This document shows, one piece after another, positions 1 through 6,327 of a stretch of DNA of 8,344 nucleotides. The translations under genes and the position numbers were made by a program. The stretch's first letter is position 1. Each line of letters starts with the position of its first letter. Source of the DNA: an uncultured Prevotellaceae bacterium (GTDB lineage: Bacteria; Bacteroidota; Bacteroidia; Bacteroidales; Bacteroidaceae); the NCBI GenBank assembly GCA_946413885.1, contig CAMKMK010000102.1, forward strand, positions 1 through 8,344, written 5' to 3'. Below the pieces are notes generated by a model. The model worked only from the letters and a program-made list of their open reading frames with translations, made no database searches and was not told where the DNA came from.

Positions 1-434
1 CATCTGCTGGGATGCTCCATTACGAAATATCCAATTTCTGCCTGCCTGACATGCATTCGCGCCATAATAGCAGTTACTGGCATCAGTTGCCCTATTTGGG
101 GTTGGGCCCTGGCGCACATTCTTATGACGGCAAACGTCTGCGACGCTGGAATTCGTCTGATCTCCACGCTTATGTGCAAGCCAAGGGGGATGTGCCTCAC
201 GAAGAAGAGACCCTGTCAGACAATGAATTGTATGATGAATTCATCATGACACGATTGCGTACCTGCGAGGGCGTTCCTTTGGAAGATTTGAGTGATGAAA
301 GGCGAGCGTATTGCTTAAAGATGGCTCAGCCACACTTGGAATCAGGGAAGATGGAGTTGAGAGACAATTTCTTGAGACTCACTCGAAGTGGAATCTTCGT
401 TTCTGATGATTTGATGAGTGACCTGATGTGCTGA
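1..434 (+). CDS. hemW: HemW-type radical SAM heme chaperone, C-terminal part (5' truncated by window)
   Basis: This is the last ~143 codons of a gene that begins before the window; the reading frame is open from base 3 and stops with TGA at 432-434. The visible protein starts with HYEISNF, then SRHNSSYW and YLGLGPGAHSYDG followed by RRWN. These are hallmark motifs of the HemW branch of the HemN/coproporphyrinogen III oxidase-like radical SAM family. The segment after about residue 60 (DNELYDEFIMTRLRTCEGV) matches the family's C-terminal HemN_C domain. The radical SAM CxxxCxxC cluster site would lie upstream and cannot be checked. HemW proteins bind heme and are thought to deliver it to respiratory enzymes; they are not true coproporphyrinogen oxidases, although often misannotated as such. 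No terminator is visible directly after the stop, so transcription could run into the following intergenic region. Confidence 0.9.
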   Translation, partial: SAGMLHYEISNFCLPDMHSRHNSSYWHQLPYLGLGPGAHSYDGKRLRRWNSSDLHAYVQAKGDVPHEEETLSDNELYDEFIMTRLRTCEGVPLEDLSDERRAYCLKMAQPHLESGKMELRDNFLRLTRSGIFVSDDLMSDLMC

Positions 435-504
435 ATGGAAAAAACGATAAAGTTGATGGCAAAAAAGAATCATGAACCAAAGCGTCACCAGAAGGGCGAA
501 TTCT

Positions 505-604
505 TGCGACGTGTTGAGTTGGAAAAGACAACGTGTTGAAATCGCAAAGACAACGTGTTGAAATCGCAAAGTCAACGTGTTGAAATTGCAAAGTCAACGT
601 GTTG
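505..604. repeat. 22-bp tandem direct repeat, about 4.5 copies
   Basis: Units begin at 505 (degenerate), 527, 549, 571 and 593 (partial, ending 604). Units at 527 and 549 are identical; the unit at 571 differs at two positions (gacaac to gtcaac, atcgc to attgc). Every unit holds the near-palindromic core (c)aacgtgttg, i.e. caac-gt-gttg in the full copies. Each unit carries TGA right after gtgt on the plus strand. Because 22 is one more than a multiple of three, these stops (515, 537, 559, 581) fall in all three plus frames. The minus strand of the unit has no stop in any frame, so long minus-strand open frames here are artefacts of the repeat. I recall similar tandem units scattered in Prevotella genomes, but this is unverified. 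Function unknown. Confidence 0.88.
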
Positions 605-842
605 TGTTTTTGGACCTGAAAAGTGGCTCTTGATTGCACGATTATGAGGTACATAATGTCGAATAGAACAACAGACGTGCAGAACCACGTTCTGACTCGC
701 AATTTAATGGTCAGCAAAAGTCTGTCGACAAGTTGTAGGATGACTAAGTATGGATGGATTGCTGGACTTGTTGTGAATCAGCAAGATAGACGAAGTTTTG
801 TCTTCAACTTCTTTGCGGGTTGAGAAAGAATGAGGGCCAAAA
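605..842. other. Intergenic stretch without recognisable gene
   Basis: About 240 bases between the tandem repeat and the palindrome upstream of the EF-G gene. One plus-strand open frame of 66 codons (623-823) exists, but its product has no recognisable domain and no convincing start context. Two short inverted repeats are visible: cagaac-cac-gttctg at 680-694, and gaagtt/aacttc at 792-797 and 806-811. No TAnnTTTG promoter was found on either strand by eye. It could be a long untranslated leader or trailer, or remnant sequence; nothing decides this. Confidence 0.5.
680..694. repeat. Short perfect inverted repeat (6-bp arms, 3-nt loop)
   Basis: The arms cagaac (680-685) and gttctg (689-694) are exact reverse complements separated by cac. 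There is no T tract on either side, so it does not look like an intrinsic terminator. It may be a small protein-binding site, part of a folded leader, or chance in a 500-base gap. Confidence 0.35.
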
Positions 843-862
843 AATATGTTATAAAACATATT
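843..862. promoter_or_regulatory. Perfect 8-4-8 inverted repeat upstream of EF-G2, candidate dimeric activator site
   Basis: The sequence aatatgtt-ataa-aacatatt is a perfect palindrome with a 4-bp spacer. The half-site is AT-rich and the tract lies ~80 bases before the EF-G2 start codon. If the promoter at 871-901 is used, its centre lies roughly 55 bases upstream of the expected transcription start, a plausible place for an activator dimer of the CRP/FNR type. In Bacteroides thetaiotaomicron fusA2 is activated by the CRP-family regulator Cur. Identifying this palindrome as the Cur site is inference, because I cannot compare it with the published motif here. It lacks a T tract and so is unlikely to be a terminator. 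Confidence 0.6.
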
Positions 863-870
863 GTCGTTCG

Positions 871-901
871 CTTGTCATGTCCGCGTTTTTTGCTAATTTT
901 A
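871..901 (+). promoter_or_regulatory. Candidate sigma-ABfr promoter for the EF-G2 gene
   Basis: CTTG at 871-874 (consensus TTTG) and TAATTTTA at 894-901 (consensus TAnnTTTG, 7 of 8) are separated by 19 bases, a usual spacing for Bacteroidetes primary-sigma promoters. Transcription would begin near 905-908, giving a leader of about 36 bases. A second possibility is TTTG at 889-892 with CGAATTTG at 914-921 (21-base spacing), which would start near 927. Both match about equally well; the first sits better relative to the upstream palindrome. Confidence 0.5.
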
Positions 902-942
902 ACCCCTGAATTTCGAATTTGATAACAATAATTACATACGAA

Positions 943-3099
943 ATGAAAGTTTACAAGACAAATGAGATTAAGAACATTGCCATTTTGGGTAATGATGGAG
1001 CAGGTAAGACCACTTTGACCGAGACCCTTTTGTTTGATGGTGGTATCATCAGACGTCGCGGTCGTGTTTCCCAGCACAATACGGTAAGTGATTATTTCCC
1101 TGTAGAGCAGGAGTATGGTTACTCAGTTTTCTCTACGGTTTTCCATGTAGAGTGGAACAACAAGAAGCTGAACATGATCGACTGCCCGGGTAGTGATGAC
1201 TTTGTGGGTGCTGCTTTGACAGCGTTGAACGTTACGGATACAGCTTTGCTGCTGTTGAAGGGCGCCAATGGAGTGGAGGTTGGTACTCAGAACCATTTCC
1301 GCTATGCTGAGAAGCTGGGCAAGCCTGTCATCTTCGTGGTTAACCAGTTGGACGATGAGAACTGCGATTTCGACCGCATTATGGAGCAGTTGACTTCTAT
1401 GTATGGTCCCAAGGTAATCCCAGTTCAATATCCTGTTAAGACGGGTCCTGACTTTAATTCCTTGATTGATGTTCTCGTGATGAAGAAGTATAGTTGGGGT
1501 CCTGAGGGTGGCGAAGCTACCATTGAGGATATTCCTGCTGACCAGATGGATAAGGCAATGGATATGCACAAGGCTTTGATAGAGGCTGCTGCTGAGAACG
1601 ATGAGGCCCTGATGGAGAAGTTCTTCGAAACTGAGGATCTGACAGAAGATGAGATCCGCGAGGGTGTTCGCAAGGGTTTGGCTACCCGCAGCATCTTCCC
1701 CGTTTGCTGTGTCGATGCAGTTCAGGATATGGGTACACGCCGTCTGATGGAGTTCTTGGGCAATGTGGTTCCCTTCGTTGACGATATGCCTTCCGTTCCC
1801 AATTCACGTGGCGAGGAGGTTGCTCCCAATCCTGATGGTCCCACCAGCCTGTTCTTCTTCAAGACTGCTATGGAGCCCCATATTGGCGAAGTGCAGTATT
1901 TCAAGGTAATGAGCGGTACTGTTCGCGAGGGTGACGATTTGACGAATGCCGATCGTGGCAGCAAGGAGCGTATTGCCCAGCTTTTCGTCTGCGCTGGTGC
2001 CAACCGCGATAGAGTTGAGGCATTGGTGGCTGGTGATATAGGTTGTACCGTCAAGCTGAAGGATGTGAAGACAGGCAACACCTTGAATGGTAAGGATTGT
2101 GACAATCGTTTCGATTTCATCAAGTATCCCAACGCGAAGTATATTCGCGGCATACGTGCAGCCAACGAGTCTGAGACTGAGAAGATGATGAATGCTCTGC
2201 AGAAGATGCGTGAGGAGGATCCCACTTGGCAGGTAGAGCAGTCTAAGGAGTTGCGCCAGATTCAGGTGAAGGGTCAGGGTGAGTTCCACTTGCGTACCTT
2301 GAAGTGGAGAATGGAGAACAACGAGAAGATCCAGATCATCTACGATGAGCCAAAGGTTCCTTATCGTGAGACCATTACTAAATCCGCTCGTGCTGACTAT
2401 CGCCACAAGAAGCAGTCAGGTGGTGCAGGCCAGTTTGGTGAAGTTCACCTGATCGTAGAGCCTTATTACGATGGTATGCCTGATCCTGATGTATATCGTT
2501 TCAACGGTCAGGAGTTCCGCATCAACATCAAGAGCTCTGAGGTGATCGATCTCGAATGGGGTGGCAAGTTGGTATTCATCAATAGTGTGGTTGGTGGTGC
2601 TATCGATGCCCGTTTCATGCCTGCTATCCTGAAGGGTGTCATGCAGCGTATGGAGCAAGGACCTTTGACTGGTTGCTACGCACGTGACGTACGCGTGATT
2701 GTATATGATGGTAAGATGCACCCCGTTGACAGCAATGAATTGTCATTTATGCTTGCAGGCCGTCAGGCATTTGCTCAGGCCTTCAAGGAGGCAGGTCCAA
2801 AGATCCTGGAGCCTATCTATGACGTGGAAGTATTGGTTCCAAGCGAGAAGATGGGTGACGTGATGAGTGACTTGCAGGGTCGTCGTGGTATGATCGTTGG
2901 TATGACCAGCGAGAGTGGCTACGAGAAGTTGACGGCTAAGGTTCCTCTGAAGGAAATGGCAAACTACAGTACAGCTCTGAGCAGTTTGACGGGTGGTCGC
3001 GCCAGCTTCGTAATGACCTTCGCTTCTTACGAATTGGTTCCTGGTGAGGTACAGCAGAAACTGGTAGCTGAATATCAGGCAACTTTGACAGAAAGTTAA
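943..3099 (+). CDS. fusA2: Elongation factor G paralog EF-G2, likely defective in GTP hydrolysis
   Basis: A 718-residue translational GTPase with the full EF-G layout: G domain (1 to ~295), domain II (from ~300, TSLFFFKT), domain III, domain IV (from ~478, KKQSGGAGQFGEV at 489) and domain V (from ~622). The tip-loop histidine of domain IV is kept (His593, in YDGKMHPVDS), so translocation geometry looks intact. The P-loop GNDGAGKT (16-23) is present. However, the DTPGH motif reads DCPGS (80-84), replacing the catalytic histidine by Ser84. The switch I RGITI is YGYSV (59 is the conserved Gly), and NKxD is NQLD (134-137). The protein closely matches, by recall, Bacteroides EF-G2, a translocase reported to work without GTP hydrolysis and to be needed for gut colonisation. 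ATG 943 was chosen over an upstream TTG (919) because homologs begin MKVY. The leader is AT-rich without Shine-Dalgarno. The canonical EF-G should exist elsewhere in the genome. Confidence 0.92.
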   Translation: MKVYKTNEIKNIAILGNDGAGKTTLTETLLFDGGIIRRRGRVSQHNTVSDYFPVEQEYGYSVFSTVFHVEWNNKKLNMIDCPGSDDFVGAALTALNVTDTALLLLKGANGVEVGTQNHFRYAEKLGKPVIFVVNQLDDENCDFDRIMEQLTSMYGPKVIPVQYPVKTGPDFNSLIDVLVMKKYSWGPEGGEATIEDIPADQMDKAMDMHKALIEAAAENDEALMEKFFETEDLTEDEIREGVRKGLATRSIFPVCCVDAVQDMGTRRLMEFLGNVVPFVDDMPSVPNSRGEEVAPNPDGPTSLFFFKTAMEPHIGEVQYFKVMSGTVREGDDLTNADRGSKERIAQLFVCAGANRDRVEALVAGDIGCTVKLKDVKTGNTLNGKDCDNRFDFIKYPNAKYIRGIRAANESETEKMMNALQKMREEDPTWQVEQSKELRQIQVKGQGEFHLRTLKWRMENNEKIQIIYDEPKVPYRETITKSARADYRHKKQSGGAGQFGEVHLIVEPYYDGMPDPDVYRFNGQEFRINIKSSEVIDLEWGGKLVFINSVVGGAIDARFMPAILKGVMQRMEQGPLTGCYARDVRVIVYDGKMHPVDSNELSFMLAGRQAFAQAFKEAGPKILEPIYDVEVLVPSEKMGDVMSDLQGRRGMIVGMTSESGYEKLTAKVPLKEMANYSTALSSLTGGRASFVMTFASYELVPGEVQQKLVAEYQATLTES

Positions 3100-3140
3100 C
3101 AAAATAATAACTATCTACCAGTTTAATTGCTAAAATTGTT

Positions 3141-3172
3141 AAAAATCGGCACCTTCTGGTGTCGATTTTTTT
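3141..3172 (+). terminator. Intrinsic terminator after EF-G2
   Basis: The left arm at 3141-3153 (aaaaatcggcacc) pairs with 3158-3170 across a ttct loop, giving 13 pairs including one G-T. The right arm merges into a run of seven T (3166-3172). It lies about 40 bases past the EF-G2 stop. The A tract of the left arm and T tract of the right could in part serve both strands. Confidence 0.88.
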
Positions 3173-3200
3173 GTAACTATTAACGAACACGTTAACTTTG
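3170..3200 (+). promoter_or_regulatory. Sigma-ABfr promoter for rprXY, overlapping the terminator
   Basis: TTTG at 3170-3173 and TAACTTTG at 3193-3200 are both exact matches to the Bacteroidetes -33 (TTTG) and -7 (TAnnTTTG) elements, with a 19-base spacing. The -33 element is built from the end of the terminator T tract. The -7 element ends five bases before the rprX ATG at 3206, so the predicted start of transcription falls at or within a few bases of the start codon. Confidence 0.75.
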
Positions 3201-3205
3201 CCTAC

Positions 3206-4738
3206 ATGAAACGTTCATGGATTTGGATCATCAGTTTGGTCATGGGAACCAGTTTTATCGTTCTCCTGTACTTTCAGGCGCGCTATGCACGTTCGATGGT
3301 GCGTATGCGTAAGGAGCAATTCGATGAAAGTGTTTTCCGTAGCTTGGATCAGGCATCTCGTGAACTGGAGCGGAACGAGACGTTTCGCTATCTGCAGAAT
3401 GTGATAGAGGAGCATGAGGAAGAACTGAGCAAGGAAGAAAACATCTTCAATTCTGGTTCTGTCAAGATAGAGAATGCTGTTGTAGATAGTGCTCTGACAG
3501 CAACAGGTGCTCCCTTCCGTCGTATTGGCAAGCATCCCAACGGACTTCCCAATTCTCTGCGCATGATGAGAAAAAGCCCTTGGGCAGGTGCTACCGCTCG
3601 CTTCCAACAGCATGTTCAGCAGGCTTACGTTTACGAGCGTGGCATACTGGATGAGGTCATCACTACTGTGCTCTACAGCGCGAGTGACCTGAATTTCCAG
3701 GATCGTTTGGATGTCACTATGCTGGACAATTGTATGCGTCGCGCTTTGGAGCGCAATGGCGTTTCCATTCCTTTCCATTTCACGGTATATACAAGTGATG
3801 GGCGTCAGGTGTACCAATGTTCTGACTATGAGGAGAAGGGACAGGAATACAACTATTCCCAACCTCTCTTCCGTAATGATCCAACGGGTAAGATGGGGTT
3901 TGTGAAGGTGCATTTCCCAGATATGGACGAATACATCATGGGTGTGGTGAATATGGTGATTCCCGCTATGATATTCACCTTGATTCTGTTTGTTACCTTC
4001 ATCATAACGGTTTATTTGGTGGTACGGCAAAAGAAATTGTCAGAGATGAGGAACGACTTCATCCACAACATGACACATGAGTTCAAGACTCCCATCTCCA
4101 CCATCTCCATTGCGGCTCAGATGTTGGCCGATAAGAGCATCAGTAAATCCGAGTCCACCTATGATCGGCTTGGTGGCGTCATCGTGTCAGAGACACGTCG
4201 ATTGCGTTTCCAGGTAGAGAAAGTATTGCAGATGAGCCTCTTCGACCGCAATGATACGGCCCTGAAGATGACATCGCTGGATGCCAACGAAATCATAGAT
4301 AATGTGGTACAGACCTTTAGTCTCAAGGTTACTCAAAACGGGGGTACCATTGATTCCAAACGGGATGCTACAGATTCGTTCATCAATGCTGATGAGATGC
4401 ATTTCACCAACATCATCTTCAATCTGATGGATAATGCGGTGAAGTACAAGCGCGATGATGTCGATTTACATTTGGAGGTAGCCACATGGAATCAGGGTAA
4501 TCATTTGTGTATCAGTATTCAGGACAATGGAATTGGAATCCACAAGGATGACTTGAAACGTATATTTGAAAAGTTCTACCGCGTGCATACAGGCAATCAA
4601 CACGATGTGAAAGGCTTCGGCTTGGGTCTTGCCTATGTGAAACGCATGGTGGAAGTACATAATGGAACTATTCGTGCTACAAGCGAATTGGGTCAGGGAA
4701 CGAAATTTTTAATTACATTACCAACCATAAAAGATTAA
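3206..4738 (+). CDS. rprX: Membrane sensor histidine kinase RprX
   Basis: A 510-residue sensor kinase. Residues 5-24 form the first membrane segment after a basic MKR start. A periplasmic sensor region of ~225 residues follows, then a second membrane segment (~251-273). The kinase core begins almost at once, with no visible HAMP or PAS domain: H-box HNMTHEFKTP with phospho-acceptor His291, N-box NLMDNAVKY (406-414, Asn410), DNGIGI (440-445), FEKFYR (454-459) and GFGLGL (470-475). The HEFKTP form of the H-box is typical of Bacteroidetes. It should autophosphorylate and pass phosphate to RprY, encoded eight bases downstream. RprX/RprY was first described in Bacteroides fragilis, where overexpression in E. 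coli lowered tetracycline-resistance gene expression; its natural signal is poorly defined. The start is supported by the n-region and membrane helix; the next Met (3242) would cut into the helix. The signal sensed cannot be told from the sequence. Confidence 0.9.
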   Translation: MKRSWIWIISLVMGTSFIVLLYFQARYARSMVRMRKEQFDESVFRSLDQASRELERNETFRYLQNVIEEHEEELSKEENIFNSGSVKIENAVVDSALTATGAPFRRIGKHPNGLPNSLRMMRKSPWAGATARFQQHVQQAYVYERGILDEVITTVLYSASDLNFQDRLDVTMLDNCMRRALERNGVSIPFHFTVYTSDGRQVYQCSDYEEKGQEYNYSQPLFRNDPTGKMGFVKVHFPDMDEYIMGVVNMVIPAMIFTLILFVTFIITVYLVVRQKKLSEMRNDFIHNMTHEFKTPISTISIAAQMLADKSISKSESTYDRLGGVIVSETRRLRFQVEKVLQMSLFDRNDTALKMTSLDANEIIDNVVQTFSLKVTQNGGTIDSKRDATDSFINADEMHFTNIIFNLMDNAVKYKRDDVDLHLEVATWNQGNHLCISIQDNGIGIHKDDLKRIFEKFYRVHTGNQHDVKGFGLGLAYVKRMVEVHNGTIRATSELGQGTKFLITLPTIKD

Positions 4739-4746
4739 AAGAGATT

Positions 4747-5457
4747 ATGGAACAGAAATTGCACATTTTGTTATGCGAGGACGAGGAGAGTCTTGGCATG
4801 CTGTTGAGAGAGTATCTTCAGGCTAAAGGATATGATGCTGAGTTGTATTTGGATGGTGAGTCTGGTTACAAGGCATTCATGCGTAGCAAGTTCGATATGT
4901 GTTTGTTGGATGTGATGATGCCCAAGATGGACGGCTTCACATTGGCTCGTGAGATGCGTATGCAGAATCCTGACATTCCTATCATCTTCTTGACGGCAAA
5001 GAACCTCAAGGAGGATATCCTGGAGGGATTCAAGTTGGGAGCTGATGATTATCTGACGAAACCTTTCAGTATGGACGAGCTGGTTTATCGTATGGAAGCC
5101 ATTCTGCGTCGTGTGAAGGGTAAGAATCAACGTAACGTCATCCGTTACCAGTTGGGTAAATTCGTTTTCGACATCCAGCGCCAGATATTGAGTGATGGTG
5201 AAACGCAGACCAAGTTGACCACCAAGGAGAGTGAGCTGTTGACCTTACTCTGCGCTCATGCAAATGAAGTGCTGGAGCGTGAATTGGCGTTGAAGACCAT
5301 TTGGATTGACGACAATTACTTCAATGCACGTAGCATGGATGTGTATATCACCAAGTTACGTAAGCATCTGCGCAATGACAGCAGTATCGAGATCAACAAT
5401 GTACACGGAAAGGGTTATCGCTTGATTGCTCCCAATATTGTGGGCATGGAGGAGTAG
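4747..5457 (+). CDS. rprY: OmpR-family response regulator RprY
   Basis: A 236-residue regulator with a receiver domain (about 5-120) and a winged-helix DNA-binding domain (about 140-230). The receiver has the acidic pair Glu11-Asp12, phospho-acceptor Asp55 in LLDVMMPKMDGF, Thr83 (FLTAK) and Lys105 (TKPF), so phosphotransfer residues are complete. The output domain shows the OmpR/PhoB pattern KLTTKESELLTLL, then ARSMDVYITKLRKHL and the C-terminal hairpin VHGKGYRL. It starts eight bases after the rprX stop, with no promoter between, so the two form one operon. The upstream sequence agattaaaagagatt is AT-rich with no strong Shine-Dalgarno, normal for this phylum. In Porphyromonas and Bacteroides relatives RprY has been tied to stress and sodium or redox-related genes; targets here are unknown. 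Confidence 0.93.
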   Translation: MEQKLHILLCEDEESLGMLLREYLQAKGYDAELYLDGESGYKAFMRSKFDMCLLDVMMPKMDGFTLAREMRMQNPDIPIIFLTAKNLKEDILEGFKLGADDYLTKPFSMDELVYRMEAILRRVKGKNQRNVIRYQLGKFVFDIQRQILSDGETQTKLTTKESELLTLLCAHANEVLERELALKTIWIDDNYFNARSMDVYITKLRKHLRNDSSIEINNVHGKGYRLIAPNIVGMEE

Positions 5458-5497
5458 GCCGCTCTTCGTGCGTACATTATTATAATGTCGTTACAGA

Positions 5498-5535
5498 AAA
5501 GCCCCCCAGTTGAAGATTCTTCGCTGAGGGGCTTT
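5498..5535. terminator. Bidirectional intrinsic terminator between convergent genes
   Basis: The arms aaagcccc (5498-5505) and ggggcttt (5528-5535) pair perfectly. Inside, cag (5507-5509) pairs with ctg (5524-5526), and gaag (5512-5515) with cttc (5519-5522) around an att loop. It lies about 40 bases after the rprY stop and about 20 bases beyond the stop of the minus-strand beta-barrel gene. On the minus strand the stem is followed directly by tttt; on the plus strand the T tract is weaker (tttccgtatttt). Confidence 0.85.
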
Positions 5536-5554
5536 CCGTATTTTGTACTTCTGA

Positions 5555-6229
5555 TTAGAAGGTGACTCCAAAAGTGACGCTGGATTGGTAGATTTGGGGC
5601 AACTTGTTCTCGTCAGGAAAATCCTTTCCATATTGGAAGCCGACATAGAACCGCTGTACCCATATCCGCAGACCTGTTTGCCACCCTAATTGGCAGCGTT
5701 CCCATTCAGCTCCTGTCGTGTTGACAAGATCGTGGTCGTAGAGGTTGGTCTTGTTGTCATTGAGGGATTGCTTGCCCATCATGCCAGCTCGAAAATAAAC
5801 TCCTGCATAAGGCGCGAAGGCCACTTCCGAATGAGGAATGTATAGCTTGTAAGTTACGTTGATGGGTAACTTGAAGGTAAGCAGTTTGTAGCTGGCATTC
5901 AGGTGGTCGTCATCACCGTTGCTGAAGGAATATTTCATCTGCACGCCTGCTTCTATGAAGAAGGGCTTGTTGTCGATGATCTGGATGGCACGGTTGTATC
6001 CAACGGCAAACTCGTTGAAATTCAGGTTAGGCGTAATGCCATCGAAATTGTAGCGGGTAGGGGAGTATTGCACGTAAATCTGGTTGAAATACTCGTCGTG
6101 CAGAGGAATGTCTTCCTCAACTCCAAAATCCAGCAGGTCATCGAAATCATCATCTACGAACTGGGCATTTGCCGTAGTGATAGCACACAACATAACGATT
6201 GTGGTCAAGAGATACTTCTTTTTCTTCAT
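5555..6229 (-). CDS. Outer-membrane beta-barrel protein, function unknown
   Basis: A 224-residue protein read from ATG 6229-6227. Residues 1-22 are a Sec signal peptide (MKKKK, hydrophobic core, cleavage after TTANA before QF). An acidic linker follows (FVDDDFDDLLDFGVEED). The rest alternates polar and hydrophobic/aromatic residues in repeated strands (IYVQYSPTRYNF, FAVGYNRAI, FFIEAGVQMKYSF, FKLPINVTYKL, APYAGVYFRAG, WQTGLRIWV, FYVGFQYGKDF). It ends with the strand SSVTFGVTF, whose final Phe is the usual recognition signal for outer-membrane assembly. This pattern fits the general Bacteroidetes outer-membrane beta-barrel (PorT/OMP_b-brl-like) group, probably an 8-strand barrel. The frame stays open upstream to 6400, but the signal peptide fixes the start. 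No good promoter was seen directly upstream, so it is probably co-transcribed with the small gene at 6325-6486. Role unknown. Confidence 0.82.
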   Translation of the reverse strand: MKKKKYLLTTIVMLCAITTANAQFVDDDFDDLLDFGVEEDIPLHDEYFNQIYVQYSPTRYNFDGITPNLNFNEFAVGYNRAIQIIDNKPFFIEAGVQMKYSFSNGDDDHLNASYKLLTFKLPINVTYKLYIPHSEVAFAPYAGVYFRAGMMGKQSLNDNKTNLYDHDLVNTTGAEWERCQLGWQTGLRIWVQRFYVGFQYGKDFPDENKLPQIYQSSVTFGVTF

Positions 6230-6311
6230 GGGACTTATCTTTATGTCTTGAAACAACAAGCCCAGACGCCAACATGATGCCTGGGACTTATGTGTAATAC
6301 GATTCTCCGTG

Positions 6312-6327
6312 TAAGCCGGAAGGCTTA
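6312..6327 (-). other. Intercistronic stem-loop overlapping the small gene's stop codon
   Basis: The arms taagcc (6312-6317) and ggctta (6322-6327) are exact complements around a four-base loop (ttcc on the transcribed minus-strand message). The hairpin includes the stop codon of the small membrane protein gene. No T tract follows, so full termination is unlikely; it could set the ratio of the two products through mRNA stability or be incidental. Confidence 0.45.

Noticed and set aside
435..539. 34-codon open frame whose ATG directly follows the hemW TGA (MEKTIKLMAKKNHEPK...)
   Set aside because: It is short and lysine-rich without a recognisable motif, and its stop is supplied by the first full tandem-repeat unit. 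Probably incidental, though direct abutment to hemW makes translation by re-initiation conceivable.
505..604. Possible CRISPR array
   Set aside because: The units are directly adjacent with no spacers of unique sequence, and no cas genes are nearby.
342..717. Overlapping minus-strand open frames through the tandem repeat (with FQHVVFAISTRCL-like repeats)
   Set aside because: The repeat unit has no stop in any minus frame, so these frames arise from the repeat; no start context or other protein-like sequence supports them.
623..823. 66-codon plus-strand open frame in the hemW to EF-G2 gap
   Set aside because: No recognisable domain, no promoter or good start context, and amino-acid content typical of random intergenic translation.
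919..942. Upstream TTG start for EF-G2 adding eight residues
   Set aside because: The extra residues (MITIITYE) are unlike the recalled N-terminus of homologs, which begin at MKVY; the ATG at 943 is preferred.
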